From positions 1-64,000 of the forward strand of contig JBGALP010000001.1 of the NCBI GenBank assembly GCA_044223805.1: a stretch of 64,000 nucleotides of DNA, given 5' to 3'. A program made the translations under genes and the position numbers. This document shows, one piece after another, positions 8,045 through 17,400 of this stretch; position 1 is the first letter of the stretch, and each line of letters begins with the position of its first letter. Source of the stretch: Agriterribacter sp044223805 (GTDB lineage: Bacteria; Bacteroidota; Bacteroidia; Chitinophagales; Chitinophagaceae). The notes under the pieces are model-generated. The model was given only the letters and a program-made list of their open reading frames with translations. It was not told the origin of the DNA and did not search any database.

Positions 8045-9265
8045 TTATGAATTGCCTTTTAGTTTGTCGTTCATGTAACCTGAGCCGCCACCAGCATTAC
8101 TATTTTTATCATCACCGAAATAAGGATTGGACAAACTGTTGCTTGACATACTTTGCGACATGCGGCTTGCTGCATTACCCATTGCATCCAATGCCATACC
8201 TGCACCTGTGGAAGCTGTATTTACTACCGCTTTGGAGGAACTACCGAAAATGCTGGTAACCTTGTGGCCTAATGCACCGCCACCACCGGCGTGAACGATA
8301 TAATTTGCAACAGAAGGAACGGTAAAGTATCCGACAATGCCAATGATCATAAAAACCAGGTATGCCATATCAGTTCTGCTAAAGAAAGTGTCGCCATAGC
8401 TCTGTACCTGAGATATATCCAGTTCCAGCATCTTCTCCTGTATTTTACCAATGATGCTTCCGAAAATATTCGCTACTGGCAGCCATAAAAAGATGTTGAT
8501 ATATCGTGCAATCCAGACGGTGAGGGTATGCTGAAATCCATCAAAGACTGCAATACCGAACACCAGCGGGCCAAGTATGGCGAGCACAACTAATTGAAAG
8601 GTTCTTAGTGTATCAATGCACAACGCCGCTGCTTCAAATAATACACGCAATACTTCGCTCATCCATTCTTTTACTGAATTGCGAAAGTTGTATGATGCTT
8701 TGGACATGGCAAACCTGATGTCGTTGCCGATGCCTTCAAAAATTCCTTCACCAGCAGGGTCGGCATTATCGTGCGTGTATTTGTACCATTTGTCCCGGTC
8801 TCCATTACCGCTTTCACCCACATACATCTGCCATACATCGGTTTTCTTAATGGCTTCTTCTTTCTTTTGTAGTAGCACAGCAATGGCTTTATCAGAACCT
8901 TCTACCATTGCAGCAGTAGCCGTTACGGTAGGTTTCATTACGCCATTGATAATGCCTAATACAGACGGGAATATCAATACGCAAAAGCCCAGCACGAACG
9001 GGCGGAACAGTGGATAAAAATCTATCGGCTCTGCATTGGCCAGATGCCGCCATACTCTTGCAGCGATATACCACATGGCGGCGAAGCCTGCAAGTCCGCG
9101 ACCGACACCGATCAACTGGCTGCATAAAGGCATCATTTCATTGTACAACTGCTCCAGTACGCCGTGCATCCCCTTCATTTCATCAATGCCCGATTGTGCT
9201 TCGCTTATAAAAGGCAATACCATCCCCACTACCACCAACCAGGCGGTCTTTCTACACTTTGCCAT
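8045..9265 (-). CDS. traJ: Conjugative transposon protein TraJ (VirB6-like)
   Basis: TraJ is the polytopic inner-membrane protein of the transfer channel. The 406-residue protein has a signal-like N-terminus, a GxGRGLAGFAAMWYIAARVWRHL stretch (about 53-75), a second hydrophobic segment around FVLGFCVLIFPSVLGII, and several spans between about 210 and 325. The C-terminal 80 residues are Gly/Ser/Asn-rich and look disordered. Gene order (traI before, traK after) supports the call. It is 10 bp downstream of the gene at 9276. Confidence 0.93.
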   Translation of the reverse strand: MAKCRKTAWLVVVGMVLPFISEAQSGIDEMKGMHGVLEQLYNEMMPLCSQLIGVGRGLAGFAAMWYIAARVWRHLANAEPIDFYPLFRPFVLGFCVLIFPSVLGIINGVMKPTVTATAAMVEGSDKAIAVLLQKKEEAIKKTDVWQMYVGESGNGDRDKWYKYTHDNADPAGEGIFEGIGNDIRFAMSKASYNFRNSVKEWMSEVLRVLFEAAALCIDTLRTFQLVVLAILGPLVFGIAVFDGFQHTLTVWIARYINIFLWLPVANIFGSIIGKIQEKMLELDISQVQSYGDTFFSRTDMAYLVFMIIGIVGYFTVPSVANYIVHAGGGGALGHKVTSIFGSSSKAVVNTASTGAGMALDAMGNAASRMSQSMSSNSLSNPYFGDDKNSNAGGGSGYMNDKLKGNS

Positions 9266-9275
9266 ATTTGTCTGT

Positions 9276-9914
9276 TTAATTGTTTAACCCATAGATCTTG
9301 CGGATGGCGTGGGCATCGTTTCGCTCTTTCGCCCGTTGCACCGCCAGTATGGTTGTATTGTTATTGAAATTTCGCAGGAACATTAATTTGTCCTGCATGT
9401 CTGCATATATCCGGTCAATGGCCTGCAGCCGCTCATCATCGCTCATGCGGGTTTTACCCGCTGTGATTACTGTAACCAGTTCATCCAGGTTGCGAAGGCT
9501 CTCTTTAAACAGGTTGTTATATACGCTGCCTAAGTATGCCAGCTCATCCGGGTTGAAATTGTTATCCCTCCGGAAACGGTCATAAGCTCTTCGGTATTCT
9601 TTTATTAGCGTCACTTGGTAACTAACAATATCCGCTACACGCCGGTAGTTGCGCACTGTAGGGCTTACTTCCAACAAGCCATCCAGGAAAGCCTTATGTA
9701 AACTGAAATTGCCTTCGGAAATATTTTTGATGGTATTATAACCACCTTTCAATATTTCATAGCCCTTCTTCATGTCGCTCAGTATCTGTTTGAACTGGGC
9801 AAGCTTTTCTATGTTGAGTAATAGCTGCGCTAACTCGTCCGCTTGTGCAGCAGCACGGGAAGCGGGCAGCATAGCCAATAACAAAAGAGATATAATGGTG
9901 ATTAATTTTTTCAT
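9276..9914 (-). CDS. traI: TraI/VirB5-like protein, paralogue 1
   Basis: A 212-residue exported protein (start ATG at 9914; an upstream TTG is less likely) with a signal peptide ending near ASRAAAQ. It consists of long helices with the segment DELAYLGSVYNNLFKESLRNLDELV and the C-terminal DKLMFLRNFNNNT. Bacteroidota TraI proteins have this size and position next to traJ and resemble VirB5 minor pilus subunits in topology. Two further genes upstream encode related proteins in the same layout. It starts 2 bp after the stop of the neighbour at 9917. Confidence 0.82.
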   Translation of the reverse strand: MKKLITIISLLLLAMLPASRAAAQADELAQLLLNIEKLAQFKQILSDMKKGYEILKGGYNTIKNISEGNFSLHKAFLDGLLEVSPTVRNYRRVADIVSYQVTLIKEYRRAYDRFRRDNNFNPDELAYLGSVYNNLFKESLRNLDELVTVITAGKTRMSDDERLQAIDRIYADMQDKLMFLRNFNNNTTILAVQRAKERNDAHAIRKIYGLNN

Positions 9915-9916
9915 CG

Positions 9917-10567
9917 TCAATTATTTTTAATGCCATGCAATGCACGGCTGGTTTGAACATCAGTTTTTTCTCTTACCCTCGATGCGGCAAGAGATTTGGC
10001 GTCGTTTGAAAAGCTCTGAGAGAAAGTGTATTTATCCTGCATATCTAAATACAACTGGTCAATCCTTTTCATACGCTCATCATCCTTCATTTCCAGTTTA
10101 CCATCAGTAGTAATGGTAACCAGTTCGTCAATCGTTTGGGCGCAGTCATCGAGTAGCCTTCTGAAGACCCTGCCGATATATGCCAACTCATCACCTGAAA
10201 AAGCATCGCTGCTGTTGAGCCGCCGCTGTGTCCAGTTACAATTCTGTACAATCTTTACCTGCAAAGCGATGATATCAGCAACTTTTGCATAGCGCTTAAC
10301 CTCTGGGTTGACTGTTTTTAAAGAATTGAAATAATCCGTATGCAGGTCAAATTCCCCTTTGGTAAATTTCCCAATGGTGTTAAGCCCTTCTTTGGCTATT
10401 TTGTATCCCTTTTTTGCATAACCGATGTACACCTGCAATGCCGCAATCTGCTGGAGCAGGTATTTCTTTTGTGTTGCCTTTTGCTGGAACCATTCAGCAA
10501 AAGTTTGCGCCCGCAGGTTGCTTGCAACAGAAACAAATAGTAATAGAAACAAGAGTATCTTTTTCAT
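9917..10567 (-). CDS. TraI/VirB5-like protein, paralogue 2
   Basis: A 216-residue exported helical protein; the ATG at 10567 (MKKILLFLLLF) is preferred because it begins a proper signal peptide, cleaved near LRAQT. It shares with paralogue 1 the pattern GY.I.K.GL.TI..., GDELAYIGRVFRRLLDDCAQTIDELV, and MKDDERMKRIDQLYLDMQDKY. It lies between the other two paralogues, 10 bp downstream of paralogue 3. Whether it is a second pilus-tip subunit or a specificity variant cannot be told from sequence. Confidence 0.78.
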   Translation of the reverse strand: MKKILLFLLLFVSVASNLRAQTFAEWFQQKATQKKYLLQQIAALQVYIGYAKKGYKIAKEGLNTIGKFTKGEFDLHTDYFNSLKTVNPEVKRYAKVADIIALQVKIVQNCNWTQRRLNSSDAFSGDELAYIGRVFRRLLDDCAQTIDELVTITTDGKLEMKDDERMKRIDQLYLDMQDKYTFSQSFSNDAKSLAASRVREKTDVQTSRALHGIKNN

Positions 10568-10577
10568 GTATGCTGAT

Positions 10578-11252
10578 TTATTGAAGCCCATATAATTTTT
10601 TTACCACTTCCACTTCGGTTGCTGTCTTGGCACGTTGCAGACTAAGAATTGTGTTTTGCCTGTTGAACTGCACCAGGTCTGAATAGTTGGTATCTACCTG
10701 GTCGGCTGCATTGTTGATCAGTTCCAGCCTTTTAGCATCGGTCATCGTCGTGGTGAAGGATTTGAGAATAATGCCGATCTGGTCAATATTCTTCAGGCTT
10801 TCGTCAAGAATACCCGAATACACTTTTTCCATGTACATAATTTCATCCACTGTAAAATTTTTATCCTGTTTAATCAGCGACCATGAGCGTTTGTACTCAT
10901 CCACCAACCGCACCTGTTTTTTTGTAATATCCCGGATGCGCTGGTAATAGGAAATAATGGATTTGACCTTCGCCAGTTCTTCGTAATATTTCTGGTACTG
11001 TTCTTTTTGTTTTTTTGTCCAGTCAGAAATTTCATCCAGTTTCAGTTTGGATAATGTGTTCTCCAAAGTCTTCTGCGCATTTTGCAGCCAGATTGTTTTA
11101 TTCTGCAACCGTTGGATTTGCAGGTCAATTGCTTTGATTACTTTTTTGATAGCAGCTTTTACTACCACCCACACTACTGCATGGCTTTGCTTGGTTGGAG
11201 CTACTGTCAGTAATGTTGTAGCCAACAGCGTGATGAACCATATTTTTTTCAT
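10578..11252 (-). CDS. TraI/VirB5-like protein, paralogue 3
   Basis: A 224-residue exported helical protein with a signal peptide (MKKIWFITLLATTLLTVAPT, cleavage near SHA). It has a long coiled-coil-like region (about 35-110, many Lys/Gln/Glu) and the family core YMEKVYSGILDESLKNIDQI (about 143-162), TMTDAKRLELINNAADQV and NTILSLQRAKT. It is more diverged from the other two than they are from each other. It is the first of the three in the operon, following the small gene at 11255. Confidence 0.75.
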   Translation of the reverse strand: MKKIWFITLLATTLLTVAPTKQSHAVVWVVVKAAIKKVIKAIDLQIQRLQNKTIWLQNAQKTLENTLSKLKLDEISDWTKKQKEQYQKYYEELAKVKSIISYYQRIRDITKKQVRLVDEYKRSWSLIKQDKNFTVDEIMYMEKVYSGILDESLKNIDQIGIILKSFTTTMTDAKRLELINNAADQVDTNYSDLVQFNRQNTILSLQRAKTATEVEVVKKLYGLQ

Positions 11253-11254
11253 GT

Positions 11255-11635
11255 TTATAGATTTTTAATAAATAATTCAAGCGTTATTTTTCCCTGCTCT
11301 GTTAATGTTTCGAGGTAGAGTGATTTTGAAACCGTATCAAAAATGCAGATCCGGTTTCCACCTATTTCAATGATGTGGCCGTTGGAATGCCAACCATAGA
11401 TAGCCAGCCAGGTTTCCTCGTATATGGAAATATTGTTGACATAATCTGTACGCATAACAGTATAAAAATTGCCGGATGCTTTAATAGAAAGCATAGTATC
11501 TATCCCGGCAGTCCGTTCACCCGCTGAAGGCTGTCTTTCATAGGTTCCTTCTATTATGGAAAGGGTTGTGTTATGCTGCCTGCTGAAATGCAGCAAAATT
11601 TTAACAGCTATTCGGATATTATCTATCAGTTTCAT
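11255..11635 (-). CDS. Small conserved protein of unknown function in tra operon
   Basis: The 126-residue protein has an N-terminal helix (IDNIRIAVKILLHF) and a mixed beta region containing ETWLAIYGWHSNGHIIEIGGNRICIFD. No signal peptide, membrane span or catalytic motif is evident, so it is probably cytoplasmic. It is tightly packed between traG (11 bp upstream) and the TraI-like array (2 bp downstream), which supports a real gene in the transfer operon. I do not recognise the family. Confidence 0.6.
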   Translation of the reverse strand: MKLIDNIRIAVKILLHFSRQHNTTLSIIEGTYERQPSAGERTAGIDTMLSIKASGNFYTVMRTDYVNNISIYEETWLAIYGWHSNGHIIEIGGNRICIFDTVSKSLYLETLTEQGKITLELFIKNL

Positions 11636-11646
11636 TTGACAATGGG

Positions 11647-14115
11647 TTAATTTTTACTTCTAATATCTTGCGCCATTGCTGCAATCCCTTTGCGTATGTC
11701 ACCGTCAAATTTTGCAGCATATTCCATCAGCTTTACTTTTTCGGTCTGCTCGGTTGTGTAGGCGAGGTATTCCTCCAGGCTTACTTCGGTACGATATACT
11801 TTGCTCAGCATACCGCCAAGGCTGATAAATACTTCTTTGTATTTTTTGGTAGGGTCGTTGGATTTGTTCACAGATAGCACCAATGCTTTTTCTTTTTCCG
11901 TCAATCCCAACAATTCCTGTATCTGGTCAAACTTGTTTTGGTACTTACTCTGGTCAAGCAGGATTTTACAATCACTGTTATTAATGATCGCTTGCTTTAC
12001 CACCGGAGAAGAAATAATGTCTTCGACCTCTTGCGTTACCACGATGGCCTCGCCGAAAAATTTTCTTACCGTTTTAAAGAGGTATTTGATGTATTCAGCA
12101 AAACCTTCTTTCATCAGGGCTTTCCAGGCTTCTTCAATGAGTATCATCTTGCGAATGCCCTTCATCTTCCGCATCTTGTTGATGAAGACTTCCATGATGA
12201 TGATCGTAACTACCGGAAATAAAATCGGGTGGTCTTTAATGTTATCCAGTTCAAATACAATAAACCGTTCCTGAAGCAGATTCAGGTTTTCGGTGGCATT
12301 GAGCAGGTAATCAAATTCGCCACCCTCGAAGTATGGCCGAAGCACATAAAGGAAATTGCTGATGTCAAAATCTTTTTCCTTCACCCGGTCGCCTTCCAAT
12401 ACCTGCGTGTACTCGTCCCGCAGAAAAACATAAAAACTATTGAAACAGGGAAAGACCGTTGGTGTATCCTCTAAATATTCGTAATAGGCGGTCACAGAAT
12501 TAGACAGCGCTACATATTCACTGCGCCGGAATGATTCATCATCTTTCTTCCACAATGCCAGCAGTAGTGTTTTAATACTTTCCTTTTTTTCGGTGTCGAG
12601 GCTATCTCCTTCGCCAATGTAAAAGGGGTTAAAGCGGATGGGATTGTCTTCGCTGTAGGTGAAATAATATCCCTTCACCATATCGCAAAGCCCTTTATAG
12701 CTATGCCCTACATCCACCAACACGATATGCGTACCTTGTTCATAATAGCTCCGTACCATGTGATTGGTGAAAAATGATTTGCCACTTCCGGAAGGGCCCA
12801 ATATGAACTTGTTCCTGTTGGTACAGATGCCCATCTTCATAGGCTCATCGCTGATGTCCACATGAACAGGTTTGCCGGTTAGCCGGTCGCCCATGCGGAT
12901 ACCTACCGGGCTTAGGGAAGAACGATAGCCGGTTTCTAAATTCAGGAAACAGGTTGCTTGTTCCGCAAACGTGTCAAACGTATCGTTCATGGGAAAATCT
13001 GCTGCATTCCCCGGAATGCCCGCCCAGAATATTTGCGGAGCGCCGATGGTTTCCTGTTTGGCTACTGCATCCATCTGTGCCAGTGCGGAAGAGACCATGT
13101 TTTTCAGGTCTTTCAGTTCATCCTTATCGTCTGTCCATACCAGTACATTGAAATGTGATTTTACAGGAAGCCGTTGCTGGCTGATGGCTTCGTTTAGGAA
13201 ATCATTTGTTGCATCCCTGGCAATCATATTTTCCCGGCTATACGCTGAAAGGGATTGTAGGCGCAACCGCTTTGATTCTAATTTCTGTATTGTCTTTTGG
13301 GCGTCCTCAATAAAAATGTACTGGTTGTAAATATGATTGCAGGACAACAACTGTCCGAGCGTGGAAGCAAACCCCACACTGAACTTTGTCTTGTCCGTGC
13401 TGTATTTATCGTAGTTGATACGACTTCCACAGAGTGCCGGAAGATCTGCCGCATCACCCAAAGTATATAGCTGGCAATATTTATCACCCACACGCATCCC
13501 TTCATCAAAGCTGATATCAGCCATCAGGAAGCTATCATTTCGTTCGGATAGATAGCAATACTGTTCTATTAAGCCCACCTTACGACTGTGGCTTCGCAGT
13601 TCCTTTTCTTTTAATCTTGTCAGCTTTACAAAGCCGCTATCCTCCATAATGCGTGTGAACTGCCCGGCGCTATCCAAAAAATCCTGTAGCAGTTGTGGCT
13701 TTAGTGTTTCTTCCGGTACAGTGGACTTGCGCAGGAGACTGGAGAACATTGATGTAGCCGTTTTCCTGCCTTCCGGTTTTTTGGTGAGCATGATGTAACA
13801 GCTATGCGATAGAAAAGGGCGTTCATTAAAGAACCGTTCACTTGCACGGCTGAGGAAGCTGGTATCATCTTTTGTAAAATCAGGCTTGTAGCTGCTTTCC
13901 AAAAACCAGTCCTGCTTGTGAAAGACGCAGTATTTAGGCAATAACTTAATTGCCTTTATCCAAGCCTGGTGAAAGGCTTCATACTCCTGGTCGGAAAGCG
14001 TAAAGATTTCCGGCAGCTCTGCTTTAAAGACGATGGTTACATCACCTTGTTTACTAAGGATGCAGTCATGCTCCACATCCATTATGGGTAAAATATCATC
14101 CAGCACTTTTTCCAT
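11647..14115 (-). CDS. traG: TraG, VirB4-type conjugation ATPase
   Basis: In the CTnDOT nomenclature TraG is the VirB4-like ATPase that powers assembly of the mating channel. The 822 residues show an N-terminal VirB4 region (about 1-400), Walker A GPSGSGKS (440-447) followed by HIVLVDVGHSYKG, a Walker B ILIEEAWKAL near residue 658, and the downstream VTQEVEDIISSPVVKQAIINNSDCKILLDQ block typical of VirB4/TraG. The length is normal. It lies 36 bp downstream of traF and starts the densely packed part of the operon. Confidence 0.96.
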   Translation of the reverse strand: MEKVLDDILPIMDVEHDCILSKQGDVTIVFKAELPEIFTLSDQEYEAFHQAWIKAIKLLPKYCVFHKQDWFLESSYKPDFTKDDTSFLSRASERFFNERPFLSHSCYIMLTKKPEGRKTATSMFSSLLRKSTVPEETLKPQLLQDFLDSAGQFTRIMEDSGFVKLTRLKEKELRSHSRKVGLIEQYCYLSERNDSFLMADISFDEGMRVGDKYCQLYTLGDAADLPALCGSRINYDKYSTDKTKFSVGFASTLGQLLSCNHIYNQYIFIEDAQKTIQKLESKRLRLQSLSAYSRENMIARDATNDFLNEAISQQRLPVKSHFNVLVWTDDKDELKDLKNMVSSALAQMDAVAKQETIGAPQIFWAGIPGNAADFPMNDTFDTFAEQATCFLNLETGYRSSLSPVGIRMGDRLTGKPVHVDISDEPMKMGICTNRNKFILGPSGSGKSFFTNHMVRSYYEQGTHIVLVDVGHSYKGLCDMVKGYYFTYSEDNPIRFNPFYIGEGDSLDTEKKESIKTLLLALWKKDDESFRRSEYVALSNSVTAYYEYLEDTPTVFPCFNSFYVFLRDEYTQVLEGDRVKEKDFDISNFLYVLRPYFEGGEFDYLLNATENLNLLQERFIVFELDNIKDHPILFPVVTIIIMEVFINKMRKMKGIRKMILIEEAWKALMKEGFAEYIKYLFKTVRKFFGEAIVVTQEVEDIISSPVVKQAIINNSDCKILLDQSKYQNKFDQIQELLGLTEKEKALVLSVNKSNDPTKKYKEVFISLGGMLSKVYRTEVSLEEYLAYTTEQTEKVKLMEYAAKFDGDIRKGIAAMAQDIRSKN

Positions 14116-14151
14116 CTCACTTCATTTACCTTGAAAAAAAAATCACTGATC

Positions 14152-14463
14152 TTATTTCATAAAGACCTTCCTGCTTCTCGACTTAATTATCTTCGGTACT
14201 TGTTTTCTTGCAAGCGTTTTCATCAAACCATGTTCTCCATATTTATGGCTCATCCTGTAAATCTTCATCACGAGAATTGTTCCCGCAGTGAGGATAATAC
14301 CGATGCACAAATAAATTGGCAGCCCAACGATATAGATCACAGCAAATACAATAAGCAACGCCACAACGCCACCGCCCAAATACCAGATATATTGCGCCTT
14401 CAAACCTTTGAACTCAATGCTCTGGTTAATTCCCTTGTTGATTTGATATACACTGTTTGCCAT
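14152..14463 (-). CDS. traF: Conjugative transposon protein TraF (DUF4133-like)
   Basis: The 103-residue membrane protein starts at the ATG at 14463 (MANSVYQINKGINQSIEFKG); a longer reading would overlap the upstream gene. The features GLKAQYIWYLGGGVVALLIVFAVIYIVG and two adjacent membrane spans (about 27-70) match DUF4133, the VirB3-like partner of TraE. It normally lies directly between traE and traG; here traE is about 6 kb upstream, separated by a methylase-helicase gene and a DUF1896-like gene. Confidence 0.9.
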   Translation of the reverse strand: MANSVYQINKGINQSIEFKGLKAQYIWYLGGGVVALLIVFAVIYIVGLPIYLCIGIILTAGTILVMKIYRMSHKYGEHGLMKTLARKQVPKIIKSRSRKVFMK

Positions 14464-14482
14464 AACATTTTTATTTATGTTT

Positions 14483-17400
14483 TTATAACCGCATCCTGCT
14501 ACGGGGACGCTCAACTACCTGCTGAGATGCCACTACCAATTCCTTTGCGACAGAATGCCCGTTTACTTTTTCTGTCAACTGGATAACTGGAGTTTCAATA
14601 ACCTCTTCCGGCTCAGTTTCTGCTGCCTGGTGCTGCTTCAACTGGTTTTCCTGTATTTTGATAGCGATCTGTCTTTCGAGATTCGCCAGTTCATTTTTCA
14701 TTTGCAGTAGTTCAACCTCCTGTACAAAAGACTTTGTGGTAAGCTGCTCCAGCTTGGGTATCTCTGTACGCAAATCAGATAAAGTATGCTCATACTTTTC
14801 TTTCAGGCTTTCCACCCGGTCAATGGCATTGAGAAAATGTCTTGCTGCCAGTTTGGGATTGTCTGTATTGGGAAGCCCATTGTTATAAGTGTACTTAATG
14901 CCATCATTAGTCCTTTGCGCATAGAAGCTATTGGAGTATCGGTATTCAAAAAGGCCTTTTTCTTCGTAGGCTTCCTGTTGCCTGCGGATATATAAATTGA
15001 AGCCATACAGTGTACCGATCTGCGCAGTATGTTCGTCTGCAGTAGCGGGCTTCCAGTCCTGGTACAGTTTGATGATATGCCTGCCAATCGCTTCACTGTC
15101 TTGTGTAATAATGCCATCCAGTTTTATAGGATTAACCTTCACACCATCCTTATCGAATTGCAGAATAGCCTTGTACGCTTTTTCATCTTCTGTAAGTTTA
15201 TGCAGCGTTTTAACGGTAGATGTTTGTTCGTTTTGCAGGTTTTCCAACTGGTATTTATTCCGTGCAATCTCCCTGAAGTGAGATACTTTCAGGCTTTCCA
15301 TTACCGCTATCTTCTTTTCAAGTTTCGATTTTTCTAACAGTGAGGTATCACCGGATAGGATGGCAATGTATTCGGAAAAGTTCATGCCGCTTTTTTCATC
15401 AATCGCCCCTTCGTCAATGGTACGCACATTCAGTTCACAGTTTTTCATTTGTGAAATAAACGTCTGCTTATTCTTCAGCAGGTTGAACTTATAATTGTCC
15501 AACGATTGTTCAACGGCATATATATAGTTCTGTACATTATTGCCATAATGTTCTTTGGCAATAAGATTGCCCTGGCGTGCGCCACGTCCATTGCGTTGCT
15601 CCAGTTCCGAAGGCTTCCAGGGAATGTCCAGGTGGTGCATAGCCACCACACGCTGTTGCACATTCAAGCCTGTTCCGGCTTTTTCTGTACTGCCAAGCAG
15701 GATACGCACTTCACCTCTGTTCATCTTTCGGAACAGTTCAGGCTTTTTAATATCTGTCCAGTCGTGGATAAAAGTGATTTCCCTTTCGGGGATATTAAAG
15801 TCACGAATGAGTTTTTCTTTGAGCGCATCGTAAATATTAAACTCACCCGGCTTTGGTGTACCGATGTCGGAGAAGACAATCTGCGTACCCTTATGCGCTG
15901 TGCTTTCCTGATATATCTCTGCGATCTTCCGTGCGCTCGTGTTTACTTTATTATCTGGGTGGTCGCTGTATTTCCATTCATTGATAAGCCGCATATCTGC
16001 CGCCATCTTTTTAGCATAATTGGTAGCGATCAGCATCCTTCCTTTATCTTCTTCTGGTGTCAGCCTGCCACGTCCAATCAGCTCACCATTGCCTGTTTTA
16101 GCAAATTGCATCAGGTTCTTAATAAACTCAACTTGCTCCGGTGTAGGTTTTATATTGACAAGGGTTTCATTCAACTCCGGTTTATCCAGGCTGATATGCT
16201 TCGCTGTTTTGTAATCGGTGATTTCATTATAAAATAAAGCCAGCTCAGGTACTTTAATAAAATGCCGGAAGCGTTCTTTAGCAATAATTTCATTGGTAAC
16301 AGAAAACTCAAAGTCTGTTGTTTTGCGTGCAAACACGGCTGCCCATCCATCAAAGTTTTCAATGTGCTGACGCTCCATTTCTTTAGGGCGCAGATATTTG
16401 AACAGCAAATACATTTCTGTAAGGCTATTGGAGATAGGCGTGCCTGATAAAAATGTTACACACAAATCCGAATTGAAACGTGTTTGCAGTTCGCGAACAG
16501 CGAACAACATATTGAGCGCCTTCTGGCTACCTTCCATATTGCCTAATCCTGCAACACGGTTATGCCTTGTAGTGAAAGTGAGGTTCTTGTATTTATGGGA
16601 CTCGTCCACAAACAGGTGGTCAATGCCCATCTCTTTAAAATTGATACCGGTGTCTTTCTTTCCCTCAATATTTTTTAATACCGTTTTTAGTTGACCCTCC
16701 AGATTATTCTTTCTTATCTCCAATCCTTTGAGCATCTTTTTGGAAATGTCGCCGCCGAGGTCTCTAACAGTTTCAAGGTCACGTTCCACATTATCCAGTT
16801 CTGTCTGGAATATCTCCTGCTGTATTTCCGGCGACTGTGGTATTTTCCCAAACTGGTCATGAGTAAGGATGATGCAGTCCCAATTGTTGTTCTTGATTTC
16901 ATGAAAGAGCCTTAACCGTTGCGCCGGTGTAAAATCATTTTGCCCGGGAAAAAGAATGCGAGCCGTTGGGTAGGCTTTTTTATAGGTTTCTGCTATCTGG
17001 TTCACGTTCGCTTTTAATGCAACAATCATTGGCTTATGTACAATGCCCAGGCGTTTCATTTCCTGAGCGGAAACGATCATGGTGAGTGTTTTACCTAACC
17101 CTACTTCGTGGTCAATCAAAGCGCCCCGGTTCTGTATAATGCGCCATGCGGCATTCTTCTGACTGCTGTACAGATCTTCAATGCCCAATGCTTTTTTATC
17201 TAATCCGGGAAAGTTCAGATGGCTGCCATCAAATTCACGGAGTACATAGCAGTTGAACGTATCATTGTACAGGTTCTCCAAATTCTTTTTCTCTGTATCC
17301 GGCAGCTCATTCAACCAGGTAATAAAGCCACTCCTGATCTGCTCAATCTTTTGATGCGCTAATTGTATTGCTTCATTATCAGGTAAACGAATAGTTTTGC

